A DNA stretch of 64,000 nucleotides from Yponomeuta sedellus (taxonomy: Eukaryota > Arthropoda > Insecta > Lepidoptera > Yponomeutidae). The first letter of the stretch is position 1. Every line of letters starts with the position of its first letter. The DNA lies in NCBI GenBank assembly GCA_934045075.1, contig OW203750.1, positions 10,148,729 through 10,212,728 on the forward strand, given 5' to 3'. The notes under the pieces were generated by a model. The model had not been told where the DNA came from. It searched no databases and saw nothing but the letters and a program-made list of their open reading frames with translations. Below are positions 9,610 to 20,106 of the stretch, piece after piece. The position numbers and the translations under genes were made by a program.

Positions 9610-10909
9610 TCAATCGACGCGGGGAAGACCCACAAAGCGAAGAGTGGTAGTTCGGATGAGGTCCGACGGAAATTGACAAAGTTATAGCGAGAAAAGCTCG
9701 AAGAATGTGAAACTTGCGGGAAAATGCAAGTGTTTTATTTTATGTTTCTGAAACTACTGAATTTAATGTTGTTTTTATTTCAGATCCGAGGAGCTAATGA
9801 TGGGGCGCTTCTAGGAAGGTGCGACACGAGTGGGTAAGGCTAATAAGTGCGCGGTAAATTATGAAAAACCAGTTTAATCACCTCGAAAAAGTCTAGGACT
9901 TAGAAGAATCCGGGGAGGGTCGGTGGGGCTTGGGCGGGGAGGGTCGGTTTGTGGGTGGCGGGCAAAAAAATGGGACGATTGCCCGGTGCGAACCGTGGCA
10001 GTTAAAACGGGTTTGAGGGGGAATTTAAGGATTTATTTAAGAAAATGTGTGTTTTTAGTGGGAAAATCGTAGTTTTAACGGTTTTTTAAGAAAACTATAA
10101 GAGCTAAATTTATTCTTTTTGCAGATTCAAGAAGCCGGCGACGAGACGCGTCCAACGAGGTGCGGCAAGAGTAGGTGGGAGCAAAAACTAAAATGAGTTT
10201 ATACGTGATGTATGAAAATGTCGGTGCCCTTAGGTAGACTTTAGAGACTAGGTGGAAATCGATAAAACGGCGATAAAACGCAAGATATTCCACGTAGCGG
10301 GCTGGGAGAGGTCTCCAAAAAAATGGGACGATTGCCCGGTGCGAACCGTGGCAGTTAAAACGGGTTTGAGGGGGAATTTAAGGATTTATTTAAGAAAATG
10401 TGTGTTTTTAGTGGGAAAATCGTAGTTTTAACGGTTTTTTAAGAAAACTATAAGAGCTAAATTTATTCTTTTTGCAGATTCAAGAAGCCGGCGACGAGAC
10501 GCGTCCAACGAGGTGCGGCAAGAGTAGGTGGGAGCAAAAACTAAAATGAGTTTATACGTGATGTATGAAAATGTCGGTGCCCTTAGGTAGACTTTAGAGA
10601 CTAGGTGGAAATCGATAAAACGGCGATAAAACGCAAGATATTCCACGTAGCGGGCTGGGAGAGGTCTCCAAAAAAATGGGACGATTGCCCGGTGCGAACC
10701 GTGGCAGTTAAAACGGGTTTGAGGGGGAATTTAAGGATTTATTTAAGAAAATGTGTGTTTTTAGTGGGAAAATCGTAGTTTTAACGGTTTTTTAAGAAAA
10801 CTATAAGAGCTAAATTTATTCTTTTTGCAGATTCAAGAAGCCGGCGACGAGACGCGTCCAACGAGGTGCGGCAAGAGTAGGTGGGAGCAAAAACTAAAAT
10901 GAGTTTATA
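9610..10909 (-). repeat. 353-bp tandem monomers upstream of family D ORF1
   Basis: Two monomers (9964-10316, 10317-10669) look identical, a third is cut short at about 10909, and a diverged copy fills roughly 9610-9963. They lie directly 5' of the family-D gag, and the outermost unit is truncated exactly where flanking DNA starts. This resembles the promoter monomers at the 5' end of rodent L1, so I read them as the element's 5' UTR. An independent subtelomeric satellite is the alternative. Each unit carries a splice-acceptor-like TTTTTGCAGATT on the plus strand, probably by chance. Confidence 0.65.
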
Positions 10910-10919
10910 CGTCTCGAGG

Positions 10920-11750
10920 TTTTTTTTTTTTTTTTTGGTAACGCGGGGGAATGCATTTACGCACTTCACCACTCTGCTGTCAGGGGACAACAGAGCGGCT
11001 TCGTGTGGGACTCCCAGCCCGAGGGCTGGACTACCCACTAAACCCCCGCGGTGATCCTCCTCTCCTCTACCGGGTCGCGGGGTAGGCCAAAGGTTAAGTC
11101 ACCGCGACCCGGCAAGAGGTCGCCCCTCCACGTGAGGGGCTCGACTGGTGGGGGAGCCAGAGTGGCTCCCCAGCGGCGCCCCCTGCCCCATCGCTACGAC
11201 GGGGCAAGGAAACGCCGCGTCTCCTCGGGGGGGCCATAAAGGCCCCCATACGCTCCAATGCGCCGCCCCCCCACATCACATTGCTAAAACAATGGGACTA
11301 GAGGGGGCGGCGCATCGCTGCGAGGCCCGTCGCGTCGCTCACCAACGCTTCTCTGAGAACAGAGAAGGTGGAGAGCGAGCGCGCGGGCCCTCTCTGTGCC
11401 GGAAGGCACCCCCGGATCACGCAGGGGCGCCTTCCGGCCCGCCGTGTTAGAGGCGGAGAGTCCCCTGACCCCCCGCCCACGGCACTGATCCGACTGGTAC
11501 GAGGCGCCCGGAGGCGCCCCCCCCAGCCGGACCTCCTCCTCTTGGTCGCTTGGGTCCCACTCCACGGTGTGAAGCAGGGCCCAAGCGACTAAACGGTCGC
11601 GGTGCTGCCCACACAGCACCGCCACCTACTGACCGCTCAACTCGCAAGCGAGGAGCGGTCCCTCCGCGGTTGCTCTTTGTTTCACCGTGGTCCCGCAACC
11701 ACGGCTACTAAAGCCCCCTCGCCACGACAAGGCGGCAACCGTCGAGGGGG
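10920..11750 (-). mobile_element. nM1: short non-coding minus-strand element with exact 13-bp TSD
   Basis: Type copy of the nM family. Read on the minus strand it begins CCCCCTCGACGGTTGCCGCC, runs through GC-rich stem-loop sequence, and ends with a family-C-like 3' UTR (hairpin GTGGG...CCCAC, then GCATTCCCCCGCGTTACC) and a poly(A) tail (T at 10920-10936). It has no credible ORF. The direct repeat ATACGTCTCGAGG is at 10907-10919 and 11751-11763, so the insertion hit the junction between the family-D 5' end and the first TTAGG. Confidence 0.85.
11665..11750 (-). ncRNA. candidate HDV-like self-cleaving ribozyme at the 5' end of nM elements
   Basis: From 11750 leftward the minus strand can be drawn as a double pseudoknot. 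P1 is CCCCCUC with GAGGGGG; P2 is CGGUUGC with the distal GCAACCG (11667-11673). P3 lies between the first P2 strand and the returning P1 strand, with a 6-7 nt loop. P4 is CCGUGG...CCACGG. The joining segment before the second P2 strand contains CAAAG here, CCAAG in most long copies and CUAAG in nM14, fitting the C-N-A-A core around the catalytic cytosine of HDV-like ribozymes. P4 loops vary in length while the stem pairs are kept. Cleavage just before P1 would give the observed element 5' end. Drawn by hand, untested. Confidence 0.5.
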
Positions 11751-11760
11751 ATACGTCTCG

Positions 11761-11780
11761 AGGTTAGGTTAGGTTAGGTT

Positions 11781-11783
<3 letters not shown>
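11761..11783 (+). repeat. telomeric (TTAGG)n, about 4 units
   Basis: Pure repeat between the nM1 target-site duplication and the poly(T) of the next family-D element. TTAGG on the plus strand puts the chromosome tip to the right. Confidence 0.9.
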
Positions 11784-11829
<46 letters not shown>

Positions 11830-11882
11830 CCGTAGGAGGAGGGGAATACTCATGTATACCGCCGTGCCCGTACACGGCGGCA

Positions 11883-11926
11883 TGCCCGACTCTACTAGGA
11901 AGGTACCCAGTAGCCTACGGACTAAA
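11883..11926 (-). other. 3'-UTR hairpin of the truncated family D element
   Basis: On the minus strand, GTTTAGTCCGTAGGC and later GAGTCGGGCA pair as GUCCG with CGGGC. This keeps the outer stem found in the other families with different bases. The inner hairpin sequence is unrelated to theirs. Confidence 0.5.
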
Positions 11927-12358
11927 CCCCTCCCCCTTTTCTAAATTTTCCTCCGATGTGGCGGTCGGAGCTCTTTTTCACCAATTCTGCATAATTACAT
12001 ATTCCTCTTTTATTTACTCTTATAATAATACTATTATGCACTTAAACTTATAGCTAATGTCTTATCTATTATCTTAATTCTATTAACAATATCCGCACAA
12101 TTGTGCTTAATCCTCTGTAACTTTATACCCACGAGGCTTTCCTTTTTTTTTTTTTTTAAGATTATTTTTTTTTTTTTTACCAAATTTCTTTTTTTTTTTT
12201 TTTTATATATATATTTATCTTTTAGCCTGCAAATTTTGTTATATAATCATTATATAACCATAATTCTGCTGTACTTCTTGTTTTTGTATAATCTATTGTT
12301 AGTCTAATTACCTCCTGATATATTATCATAATATACAGTTATAATTATTTCCTTATCC

Positions 12359-13886
12359 TTAATTTGTTTTATTTCTTATAATACTTTTATTTACTATTGT
12401 GCGGCAGAATTCTAGAAATTTGCCTCTTGTTGTTTTGTCTAATACTAATTGTGCAAAATTTTTTACTTCTACCGAATATCCTATTTCTATTTCTAACTCT
12501 AATCTTTTGTAGGCATGCCTTGGGCATTCCGCTACCAAATGTGTAACTGTCTCTTCTGTTCCAGGGTCGCACTCGCATGATGGGCTGTCCGCGCATTTAA
12601 ATTTATACAGGAAGTGCCGGAAACCTCCGTGTCCCGTCAGCAGCTGGGTGAGTATGCTGTCAATTTTTATGTTTCGCATAACCTTGTATGCCTCCGTCAC
12701 ATTTGGGAGAAACTGCTTGGTCGTTGCCGCTGTTTCCCCATTTGTGTAACGCTTTTGCCAGTCCTCGAGCGTTCTTTGGCGAAGAACTCGTTTCACGTGC
12801 GAGATTGGACAAGAGTCATATTGGGACTTTGTTTTTGTGAAGAGAGCTGCTTGTTTTGCTAGCTCATCAGCTCTCTCGTTTCCTGCTGCGCCTCGGTGGG
12901 CTCGTATCCAGAAAAGTCTCACCATTCTGCCCTCTTTGGTGAGTCTCCCAAGCACCTCTCTTATTTTGAAGGCAAGCGGCTGATAGGTCTTAGGGTCCCT
13001 GATGGCTTCGAGCGCTGACCTGGAGTCACTCAGTATGCAAATCTCCCTTTCCTTGCTAGTGAATACCAACTGGACTGCCCTATAGAGAGCGTAGAGTTCT
13101 GCCTGGTAGACCGTGCAGTAGTTTTCAAGCTTCAGTTTTACAGCCTTGCACTCTACACCCTCCTTCCACATTGTCAATGCAGCACCAACCTTGCCCTCAA
13201 TTCTGCTTCCATCCGTGTATATTTGTGTCTTAATGTTTTTTGTTTTTAATGTTTCAGGATTGGTGTCTTCCAAGCATTCGAAGTCAACGGTTGGTGCTGT
13301 AGCTGGATGCGGCGTTTGAAGAAAGCTTATCCGGTTCTCCACTTGTCTACCAGGCAAGTGATCTATCTCTTTCCCTCTCTTTATTTCGTATAGGGCCGCT
13401 GCTTCCTTGATCCTTAAGTCCAGTGGAAGGATTCCTGCTATCACCATCGCCGCGTTCAGAGAGACCGTCCTGTATCCTTTTATGATCTTCTGACCAAATC
13501 CCCTCTGCAGCGTGTCGAACTGCTTCTTGGACATTAGTTTTTCAGCCGCAGGTGCCCATACGCTTGCTCCGTAGAGGACGATTGGTTCAATAACCGCCAC
13601 ATACATCGTCTTAACAATTTCCGGGTTTAGTCCCCATGTTGTTTTTGCCGCTCTGGCCAGTTGCCTATATATATTCATAGCTTTTTTGCAGACGTATGTT
13701 ATGTGACTGTTAAAGGTCAGCTTGCTATCCACGATCACTCCCAGTATTTTTATCTCCGGGACCACCCCTATCGTGGTTCCTCCCATGCGCAGGTCCGGGG
13801 CCTCGATTTTCAGCTTCTTTGTGATGACCATCGCATTCGTCTTGTGTGGCGCAAACTTCAACTTATTTTCGAGACCCCACTCGTGG
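12359..13886 (-). pseudogene. family D ORF2 fragment: RT thumb, RNase H and Cys-His end
   Basis: About 509 codons remain in one open frame, from WGLENKLKFAPHKTNAM near 13880 to the stop at 12359. RNase H looks intact: YTDGS near 13215, YQAEL near 13105, SDSRSALEAI near 13030, WIRAHRG near 12910 and NERADELAKQ near 12885. It is followed by a C-x-C...H...C cluster near 12570-12520. Endonuclease and the catalytic RT blocks are absent. The open frame runs on upstream into the antisense of nM2, but that extension is an artefact of the insertion. AT-rich codon use sets it apart from families A to C. Confidence 0.8.
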
Positions 13887-14971
13887 TTTTTTTTTTTTTT
13901 TTTGGTTACGCGGGGGAATGCATTTACGCACTTCACCGCTCTGCTGTCAGGGGACAACAGAGCGGCTTCGTGTGGGACTCCCAGCGACACGGAGCTGGCA
14001 TAACCTCCGTGACGACTGGACTACCCACTAAACCCCCGCGGTGATCCTCCTCTCCTCTACCGGGTCGCGGGGTAGGCCAAAGGTTAAATCACCGCGACCC
14101 GGCAAGAGGTCGCCCCTCCGCGTGAGGGGCTCGACTGGTGGGGGAGCCAGAGTGGCTCCCCAGCGGCGCCCCCTGCCCCATCGCAACGCCTCATACGATG
14201 GGGCAAGGAAACGCCGCGTCTCCTCGGGGGGGCCCTATAGGCCCCCATACGCTCCAACGCGCCGCCCTCCCCCGACCCATTGCTCATACAATAGGACAAG
14301 AGGAGGGCGGCGCATCGCTGCGAGGCCCGTCGCGTCGCTCACCAGCGCTTCTCTGATGAAGCAGAGAAGGTGGAGAGCGAGCGCGCGGGCCCTCTCTGTG
14401 CTGGAAGGCACCCCCGGATCACGCAGGGGCGCCTTCCGGCCCGCCGTGTTAGAGGCTGAGGGTCCCCTGACCCTCCACCCACGGCACTGGTCCGACTGGT
14501 ACGAGGCGCTCGGACGCCCCCCCCAGTCGGACCTCCTCCTCTTGGTCGCTTGGGTCCCACTCCACAATGTGAAGCAGGGCCCAAGCGACTAAACGGTCGC
14601 AGGGGATAGGGAGAGAGGCGCACCGCAATACCAGCACTCCTCTTCCCCTGCGACCCCACCGCGTCCGCCATCAACCGGTGGCGGCCCCGGTAAGGCCGCG
14701 GCAGGCAGGGAGAGCGGCGCACCGTAATACCGGCACTCCTCTCCCGCCGCGGCCTCCTCCTTACGGCTGCGATGCCGCCCATACGGCATCGCAGCCCGCC
14801 TCAGTGGCGGTGCTGCCCATACAGCACCGCCACCTACTGACCGCTCGACTCGCAAGCGAGGAGCGGTCCCTCCGCGGTTGCTCTTTGTTTCACCGTGGGT
14901 GTGCTCCAGCCCTTAGGCCCCCACGGCTACTTAGCCCCCTCGCCACGACAAGGCGGCAACCGTCGAGGGGG
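13887..14971 (-). mobile_element. nM2: long-form nM element with exact 13-bp TSD
   Basis: Inserted at the boundary between the truncated family-D element and TTAGG. The repeat ACCCCACTCGTGG flanks it at 13874-13886 and 14972-14984. It is the long form: it carries about 210 extra bases of repeated stem-loops compared with nM1. The inner arm of its 3' hairpin is replaced by a longer one (CACGGAG...CTCCGTG), while the outer GTGGG/CCCAC stem is unchanged. Confidence 0.85.
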
Positions 14972-14984
14972 ACCCCACTCGTGG

Positions 14985-15009
14985 TTAGGTTAGGTTAGGT
15001 TAGGTTAGG
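14985..15009 (+). repeat. telomeric (TTAGG)n, 5 units
   Basis: Pure TTAGG between the nM2 duplication and the nM3 poly(T). Confidence 0.9.
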
Positions 15010-16057
15010 TTTTTTTTTTTTTTTGGTAACGCGGGGGAATGCATTTACGCACTTCACCACTCTGCTGTCAGGGGACAACAGAGCGGCTTCGTGTGGGACT
15101 CCCAGCCCGAGGGCTGGACTACCCACTAAACCCCCGCGGTGATCCTCCTCTCCTCTACCGGGTCGCGGGGTAGGCCAAAGGTTAAGTCACCGCGACCCGG
15201 CAAGAGGTCGCCCCACTGGAGGGGCTTGACTGGTGGGGGAGCCAGAGTGGCTCCCCAGCGGCGCCCCCTGCCCCATCGCAACGATGGAGCAAGGGAACGC
15301 CGCGTCTCCTCAGGGGGGCCATATAGGCCCCCATACGCTCCAATGCGCCGCCCCCCCCCATCCCATTGCTAAAACAATGGGACTAGAGGGGGCGGCGCAT
15401 CGCTGCGAGGCCCGTCGCGTCGCTCACCAGCGCTTCTCTGAGAACAGAGAAGGTGGAGAGCGAGCGCGCGGGCCCTCTCTGTGCTGGAAGGCACCCCCGG
15501 ATCACGCAGGGGCGCCTTCCGGCCCGCCGTGTTAGAGGCGGAGAGTCCCCTGACCCCCCGCCCACGGCACTGGTCCGACTGGTACGAGGCGCCCGGAGGC
15601 GCCCCCCCCCAGCCGGACCTCCTCCTCTTGGTCGCTTGGGTCCCACTCCACGGTGTGAAGCAGGGCCCAAGCGACTAAACGGTCGCAGGGGACAGGGAGA
15701 GAGGCGCACCGCAATACCAGCACTCCTCTTCCCCTGCGACCCCACCGCGTCCGCCATCAACCGATGGCGGCCCCGGTAAGGCCGCGGCAGGCAGGGAGAG
15801 CGGCGCACCGTAATACCGGCACTCCTCTCCCGCCGCGGCCTCCTCCCTTCGGCTGCGATGCCGCCCATACGGCATCGCAGCCCGCCTCAGTGGCGGTGCT
15901 GCCCATACAGCACCGCCACCTACTGACCGCTCGACTCGCAAGCGAGGAGCGGTCCCTCCGCGGTTGCTCTTGGTTTCACCGTGGGTGTGTTCCCGCCCGT
16001 AGGCCCCCACGGCTACTTAGCCCCCTCGCCACGACAAGGCGGCAACCGTCGAGGGGG
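15010..16057 (-). mobile_element. nM3: long-form nM element
   Basis: Poly(T) from 15010 joins TTAGG; the 5' end is followed by AGGTTAGGTTAGG at 16058-16070, as a 13-bp duplication inside telomeric repeats would leave. The P4 arm of the ribozyme-like 5' region is the long version (CCGTGGG...CCCACGG). Confidence 0.85.
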
Positions 16058-16075
16058 AGGTTAGGTTAGGTTAGG
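16058..16075 (+). repeat. telomeric (TTAGG)n, 3 units
   Basis: AGG plus three TTAGG units between nM3 and nM4. Confidence 0.9.
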
Positions 16076-17125
16076 TTTTTTTTTTTTTTGGTAACGCGGG
16101 GGAATGCATTTACGCACTTCACCACTCTGCTGTCAGGGGACAACAGAGCGGCTTCGTGTGGGACTCCCAGCCCGAGGGCTGGACTACCCACTAAACCCCC
16201 GCGGTGATCCTCCTCTCCTCTACCGGGTCGCGGGGTAGGCCAAAGGTTAAATCACCGCGACCCGGCAAGAGGTCGCCCCTCCACGTGAGGGGCTCGACTG
16301 GTGGGGGAGCCAAAGTGGCTCCCCAGCGGCGCCCCCTGCCCCATCGCTACGACGGGGCAAGGAAACGCCGCGTCTCCTCGGGGGGGCCATATAGGCCCCC
16401 ATACGCTCCAATGCGCCGCCCCCCCCCATCCCATTGCTAAAACAATGGGACTAGAGGGGGCGGCGCATCGCTGCGAGGCCCGTCGCGTCGCTCACCAGCG
16501 CTTCTCTGATGAAGCAGAGAAGGTGGAGAGCGAGCGCGCGGGCCCTCTCTGTGCCGGAAGGCACCCCCGGATCACGCAGGGGCGCCTTCCGGCCCGCCGT
16601 GTTACAGGAGGAGAGTCCCCTGACCCTCCGCCCACGGCCCTGGTCCGACTGATACGAGGCGCACAAGGCGCCCCCCCCAGCCGAACCTCCTCCTCTTGGT
16701 CGCCCGGGTCCCGCTCCACAGTGTGAATCAGGGCCCAGGCGACTAGACGGTCGCAGGGGATAGGGAGAGAGGCGCACCGCTATACCAGCACTCCTCTTCC
16801 CCTGCGACCCCACCGCGTCCGCCATCAACCGGTGGCGGCCCCGGTAAGGCCGCGGCAGGCAGGGAGAGCGGCGCACCGTAATACCGGCACTCCTCTCCCG
16901 CCGCGGCCTCCTCCCTTCGGCTGCGATGCCGCCCATACGACATCGCAGCCCGCCTCAGTGGCGGTGCTGCCCATACAGCACCGCCACCTACTGACCGCTC
17001 GACTCGCAAGCGAGGAGCGGTCCCTCCGCGGTTGCTCTTGGTTTCACCGTGGGTGTGTTCCCGCCCGTAGGCCCCCACGGCTACTTAGCCCCCTCGCCAC
17101 GACAAGGCGGCAACCGTCGAGGGGG
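16076..17125 (-). mobile_element. nM4: long-form nM element
   Basis: Poly(T) from 16076. On the right, GGTTAGGTTAGG (one base short of the expected duplication) leads straight into the poly(T) of nM5 at 17138. Close in sequence to nM3. Confidence 0.85.
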
Positions 17126-17137
17126 GGTTAGGTTAGG

Positions 17138-17969
17138 TTTTTTTTTTTTTTTTTTTGGTAACGCGGGGGAATGCATTTACGCACTTCACCACTCTGCTGT
17201 CAGGGGACAACAGAGCGGCTTCGTGTGGGACTCCCAGCCCGAGGGCTGGACTACCCACTAAACCCCCGCGGTGATCCTCCTCTCCTCTACCGGGTCGCGG
17301 GGTAGGCCAAAGGTTAAGTCACCGCGACCCGGCAAGAGGTCGCCCCTCCACGTGAGGGGCTCGACTGGTGGGGGAGCCAAAGTGGCTCCCAGCGGCGCCC
17401 CCTGCCCCATCGCTACGACGGGGCAAGGAAACGCCGCGTCTCCTCGGGGGGGGCATAAAGGCCCCCATACGCTCCAATGCGCCGCCCCCCCACATCACAT
17501 TGCTAAAACAATGGGACTAGAGGGGGCGGCGCATCGCTGCGAGGCCCGTCGCGTCGCTCACCAGCGCTTCTCTGAGAACAGAGAAGGTGGAGAGCGAGCG
17601 CGCGGGCCCTCTCTCTGCCGGAAGGCACCCCCGGATCACGCAGGGGCGCCTTCCGGCCCGCCGTGTTAGAGGCGGAGAGTCCCCTGACCCCCCGCCCACG
17701 GCACTGATCCGACTGGTACGAGGCGCCCGGAGGCGCCCCCCCCAGCCGGACCTCCTCCTCTTGGTCGCTTGGGTCCCACTCCACGGTGTGAAGCAGGGCC
17801 CAAGCGACTAAACGGTCGCGGTGCTGCCCAAACAGCACCGCCACCTACTGACCGCTCAACTCGCAAGCGAGGAGCGGTCCCTCCGCGGTTGCTCTTTGTT
17901 TCACCGTGGTCCCGCAACCACGGCTACTAAAGCCCCCTCGCCACGACAAGGCGGCAACCGTCGAGGGGG
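17138..17969 (-). mobile_element. nM5: short-form nM element hit by nM6 at its 5' junction
   Basis: Short form like nM1. Its right flank, followed across nM6, reads GGGTTAGGTTAGG, which equals the 13 bases left of its poly(T). The element's 5' end is immediately followed by the nM6 insertion. Confidence 0.8.
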
Positions 17970-17972
17970 GGG

Positions 17973-18132
17973 TTTTTTTTTTTTTTTGGTAACGCGGGGG
18001 AATGCATTTACGCACTTCACCACTCTGCTGTCAGGGGACAACAGAGCGGCTTCGTGTGGGACTCCCAGCCCGAGGGCTGGACTACCCACTAAACCCCCGC
18101 GGTGATCCTCCTCTCCTCTACCGGGTCGCGGG
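17973..18132 (-). mobile_element. nM6: 160-bp 5'-truncated nM element with 13-bp TSD
   Basis: Only the poly(A) tail and about 140 bp of 3' UTR are present. The repeat GTCGAGGGGGGGG occurs at 17960-17972 and 18133-18145, so it landed on the nM5/TTAGG boundary. Unlike the other nM copies it lacks the ribozyme-like 5' end, which shows that ordinary 5' truncation also happens. Confidence 0.85.
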
Positions 18133-18155
18133 GTCGAGGGGGGGGTTAGGTTAGG

Positions 18156-18984
18156 TTTTTTTTTTTTTTTGGTAACGCGGGGGAATGCATTTACGCACTT
18201 CACCACTCTGCTGTCAGGGGACAACAGAGCGGCTTCGTGTGGGACTCCCAGCCCAAGGGCTGGACTACCCACTAAACCCCCGCGGTGATCCTCCTCTCCT
18301 CTACCGGGTCGCGGGGTAGGCCAAAGGTTAAGTCACCGCGACCCGGCAAGAGGTCGCCCCTCCACGTGAGGGGCTCGACTAGTGGGGGAGCCAAAGTGGC
18401 TCCCCAGCGGCGCCCCCTGCCCTATCGCTACGACGGGGCAAGGAAACGCCGCGTCTCCTCGGGGGGGCCATAAGGGCCCCCATACGCTCCAATGCGCCGC
18501 CCCCCCACATCACATTGCTAAAACAATGGGACTAGAGGGGGCGGCGAATCGCTGCGAGGCCCGTCGCGTCGCTCACCAGCGCTTCTCTGAGAACAGAGAA
18601 GGTGGAGAGCGAGCGCGCGGGCCCTCTCTGTGCCGGAAGGCACCCCCGGATCACGCAGGGGCGCCCTCCGGCCCGCCGTGTTAGAGGCGGAGAGTCCCCT
18701 GACCCCCCGCCCACGGCACTGATCCGACTGGTACGAGGCGCCCGGAGGCGCCCCCCCCAGCCGGACCTCCTCCTCTTGGTCGCTTGGGTCCCACTCCACG
18801 GTGTGAAGCAGGGCCCAAGCGACTAAACGGTCGCGGTGCTGCCCAAACAGCACCGCCACCTACTGACCGCTCAACTCGCAAGCGAGGAGCGGTCCCTCCG
18901 CGGTTGCTCTTTGTTTCACCGTGGTCCCGCAACCACGGCTACTAAAGCCCCCTCGCCACGACAAGGCGGCAACCGTCGAGGGGG
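18156..18984 (-). mobile_element. nM7: short-form nM element
   Basis: Poly(T) follows two TTAGG units (18146-18155). The right flank, followed across nM8, is AGGGTTAGGTTAGG, matching the left flank over 13 bases with one extra A. One base change sits in the conserved body (CGAATCGC instead of CGCATCGC near 18545). Confidence 0.8.
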
Positions 18985-18988
18985 AGGG

Positions 18989-20061
18989 TTTTTTTTTTTT
19001 TTTTGGTAACGCGGGGGAATGCATTTACGCACTTCACCACTCTGCTGTCAGGGGACAACAGAGCGGCTTCGTGTGGGACTCCCAGCGACACGGAGCTGGC
19101 ATAACCTCCGTGACGACTGGACTACCCACTAAACCCCCGCGGTGATCCTCCTCTCCTCTACCGGGTCGCGGGGTAGGCCAAAGGTTAAGTCACCGCGACC
19201 CGGCAAGAGGTCGCCCCTCCACGTGAGGGGCTCGACTGGTGGGGGAGCCAAAGTGGCTCCCCAGCGGCGCCCCCTGCCCCATCGCAACGCCTCATACGAT
19301 GGGGCAAGGAAACGCCGCGTCTCCTCGGGGGGGCCCTATAGGCCCCCATACGCTCCAACGCGCCGCCCTCCCCCGACCCATTGCCCATACAATAGGACAA
19401 GAGGAGGGCGGCGCATCGCTGCGAGGCCCGCGCGTCGCTCACCAGCGCTTCTCTGATGAAGCAGAGAAGGTGGAGAGCGAGCGCGCGGGCCCTCTCTGTG
19501 CCGGAAGGCACCCCCGGATCACGCAGGGGCGCCCTCCGGCCCGCCGTGTTAGAGGCTGAGGGTCCCCTGACCCTCCGCCCACGGCACTGGTCCGACTGGT
19601 ATGAGGCGCTCGAAGGCGCCCCCCCCAGCCAGACCTCCTCCTCTTGGTCGCCCGGGTCCCGCTCCACAGTGTGAAGCAGGGCCCAGGCGACTAGACGGTC
19701 GCAGGGGATAGGGAGAGAGGCGCACCGCTATACCAACACTCCTCCTCCCCTGCGACCCCACCGCGTCCGCCATCAGCCGGTGGCGGCCCCGGTAAGGCCG
19801 CGGCAGGTAGGGAGAGCGGCGCACCGTAATACCGGCACTCCTCTCCCGCCGCGGCCTCCTCCTTACGGCTGCGATGCCGCCCATACGGCATCGCAGCCCG
19901 CCTCAGTGGCGGTGCTGCCCATACAGCACCGCCACCTACTGACCGCTCGACTCGCAAGCGAGGAGCGGTCCCTCCGCGGTTGCTCTTGGTTTCACCGTGG
20001 CGGTCCTGAACCACGGCTACTTAGCCCCCTCGCCACGACAAGGCGGCAACCGTCGAGGGGG
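18989..20061 (-). mobile_element. nM8: long-form nM element with exact 13-bp TSD
   Basis: Inserted at the nM7/TTAGG boundary: TCGAGGGGGAGGG at 18976-18988 and 20062-20074. It has the alternative long inner arm in the 3' hairpin seen in nM2 and nM14, and a distinct P4 loop in the 5' region (CCGTGG...CCACGG with a 10-nt loop). Confidence 0.85.
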
Positions 20062-20074
20062 TCGAGGGGGAGGG

Positions 20075-20106
20075 TTAGGTTAGGTTAGGTTAGGTTAGGT
20101 TAGGTT
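20075..20106 (+). repeat. telomeric (TTAGG)n, 6 units
   Basis: Pure repeat between nM8 and the 5' end of the first full-length family-A element. Confidence 0.9.

Larger units (their letters stand above)
4240..10909 (-). mobile_element. family D: RNase H-bearing LINE inserted at the innermost TTAGG (TRAS-like orientation)
   Basis: A near-complete minus-strand non-LTR retrotransposon. The poly(A) tail appears as T at 4240-4255, joined to GGTTAGG on its left, which gives the poly(A)-CCTAA polarity known for TRAS elements. ORF1 (gag with zinc knuckles) and ORF2 (endonuclease, RT, RNase H, Cys-His end) lie between about 4409 and 9535. Upstream on the element come tandem 353-bp monomers. The flanks CGTCGAGGTTAGG (4227-4239) and CGTCTCGAGG plus TTAGG (seen whole at 11754-11768) look like a 13-bp TSD altered by one dinucleotide. 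A frameshift in ORF2 makes this copy probably inactive. TRAS membership is inference. Confidence 0.7.
11784..13886 (-). mobile_element. family D, second copy, 5'-truncated, inside TTAGG repeats
   Basis: The poly(A) tail (T at 11784-11829) joins TTAGG repeats on the left. The truncated 5' end (ACTCGTGG) joins TTAGG on the right; that junction is now split by nM2 and seen whole at 14977-14995. The 3' UTR (11830-12358) is AT-rich with long T runs near 12125-12205 and carries the conserved hairpin at 11883-11926. Only the part of ORF2 after the RT active site remains. It is clearly related to, but diverged from, the element at 4240-10909. Confidence 0.8.

Noticed and set aside
10075..10293. 72-codon minus-strand frame repeated in the 353-bp monomers
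   Set aside because: Repeats because the monomers repeat; no start context, no motif, AT-rich composition.
9964..10909. CRISPR-like or centromeric satellite array
   Set aside because: Units are 353 bp, directly tandem with no spacers, and only two to three copies; the position directly 5' of the family-D gag favours promoter monomers.
11051..11698. Many 60-190-codon open frames on both strands inside nM elements (also at 14041-14998, 15139-16069, 38228-39182 and elsewhere)
   Set aside because: They come from GC-rich stem-loop sequence that rarely contains stops, overlap one another in several frames on both strands, shift between copies and carry no known motif.
13887..13990. N-terminal extension of the family-D fragment into nM2, with a run of lysines
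   Set aside because: It is the antisense of the nM2 3' UTR and poly(A) tail joined by insertion, not a natural coding region. A similar artefact occurs at 30764-30857.
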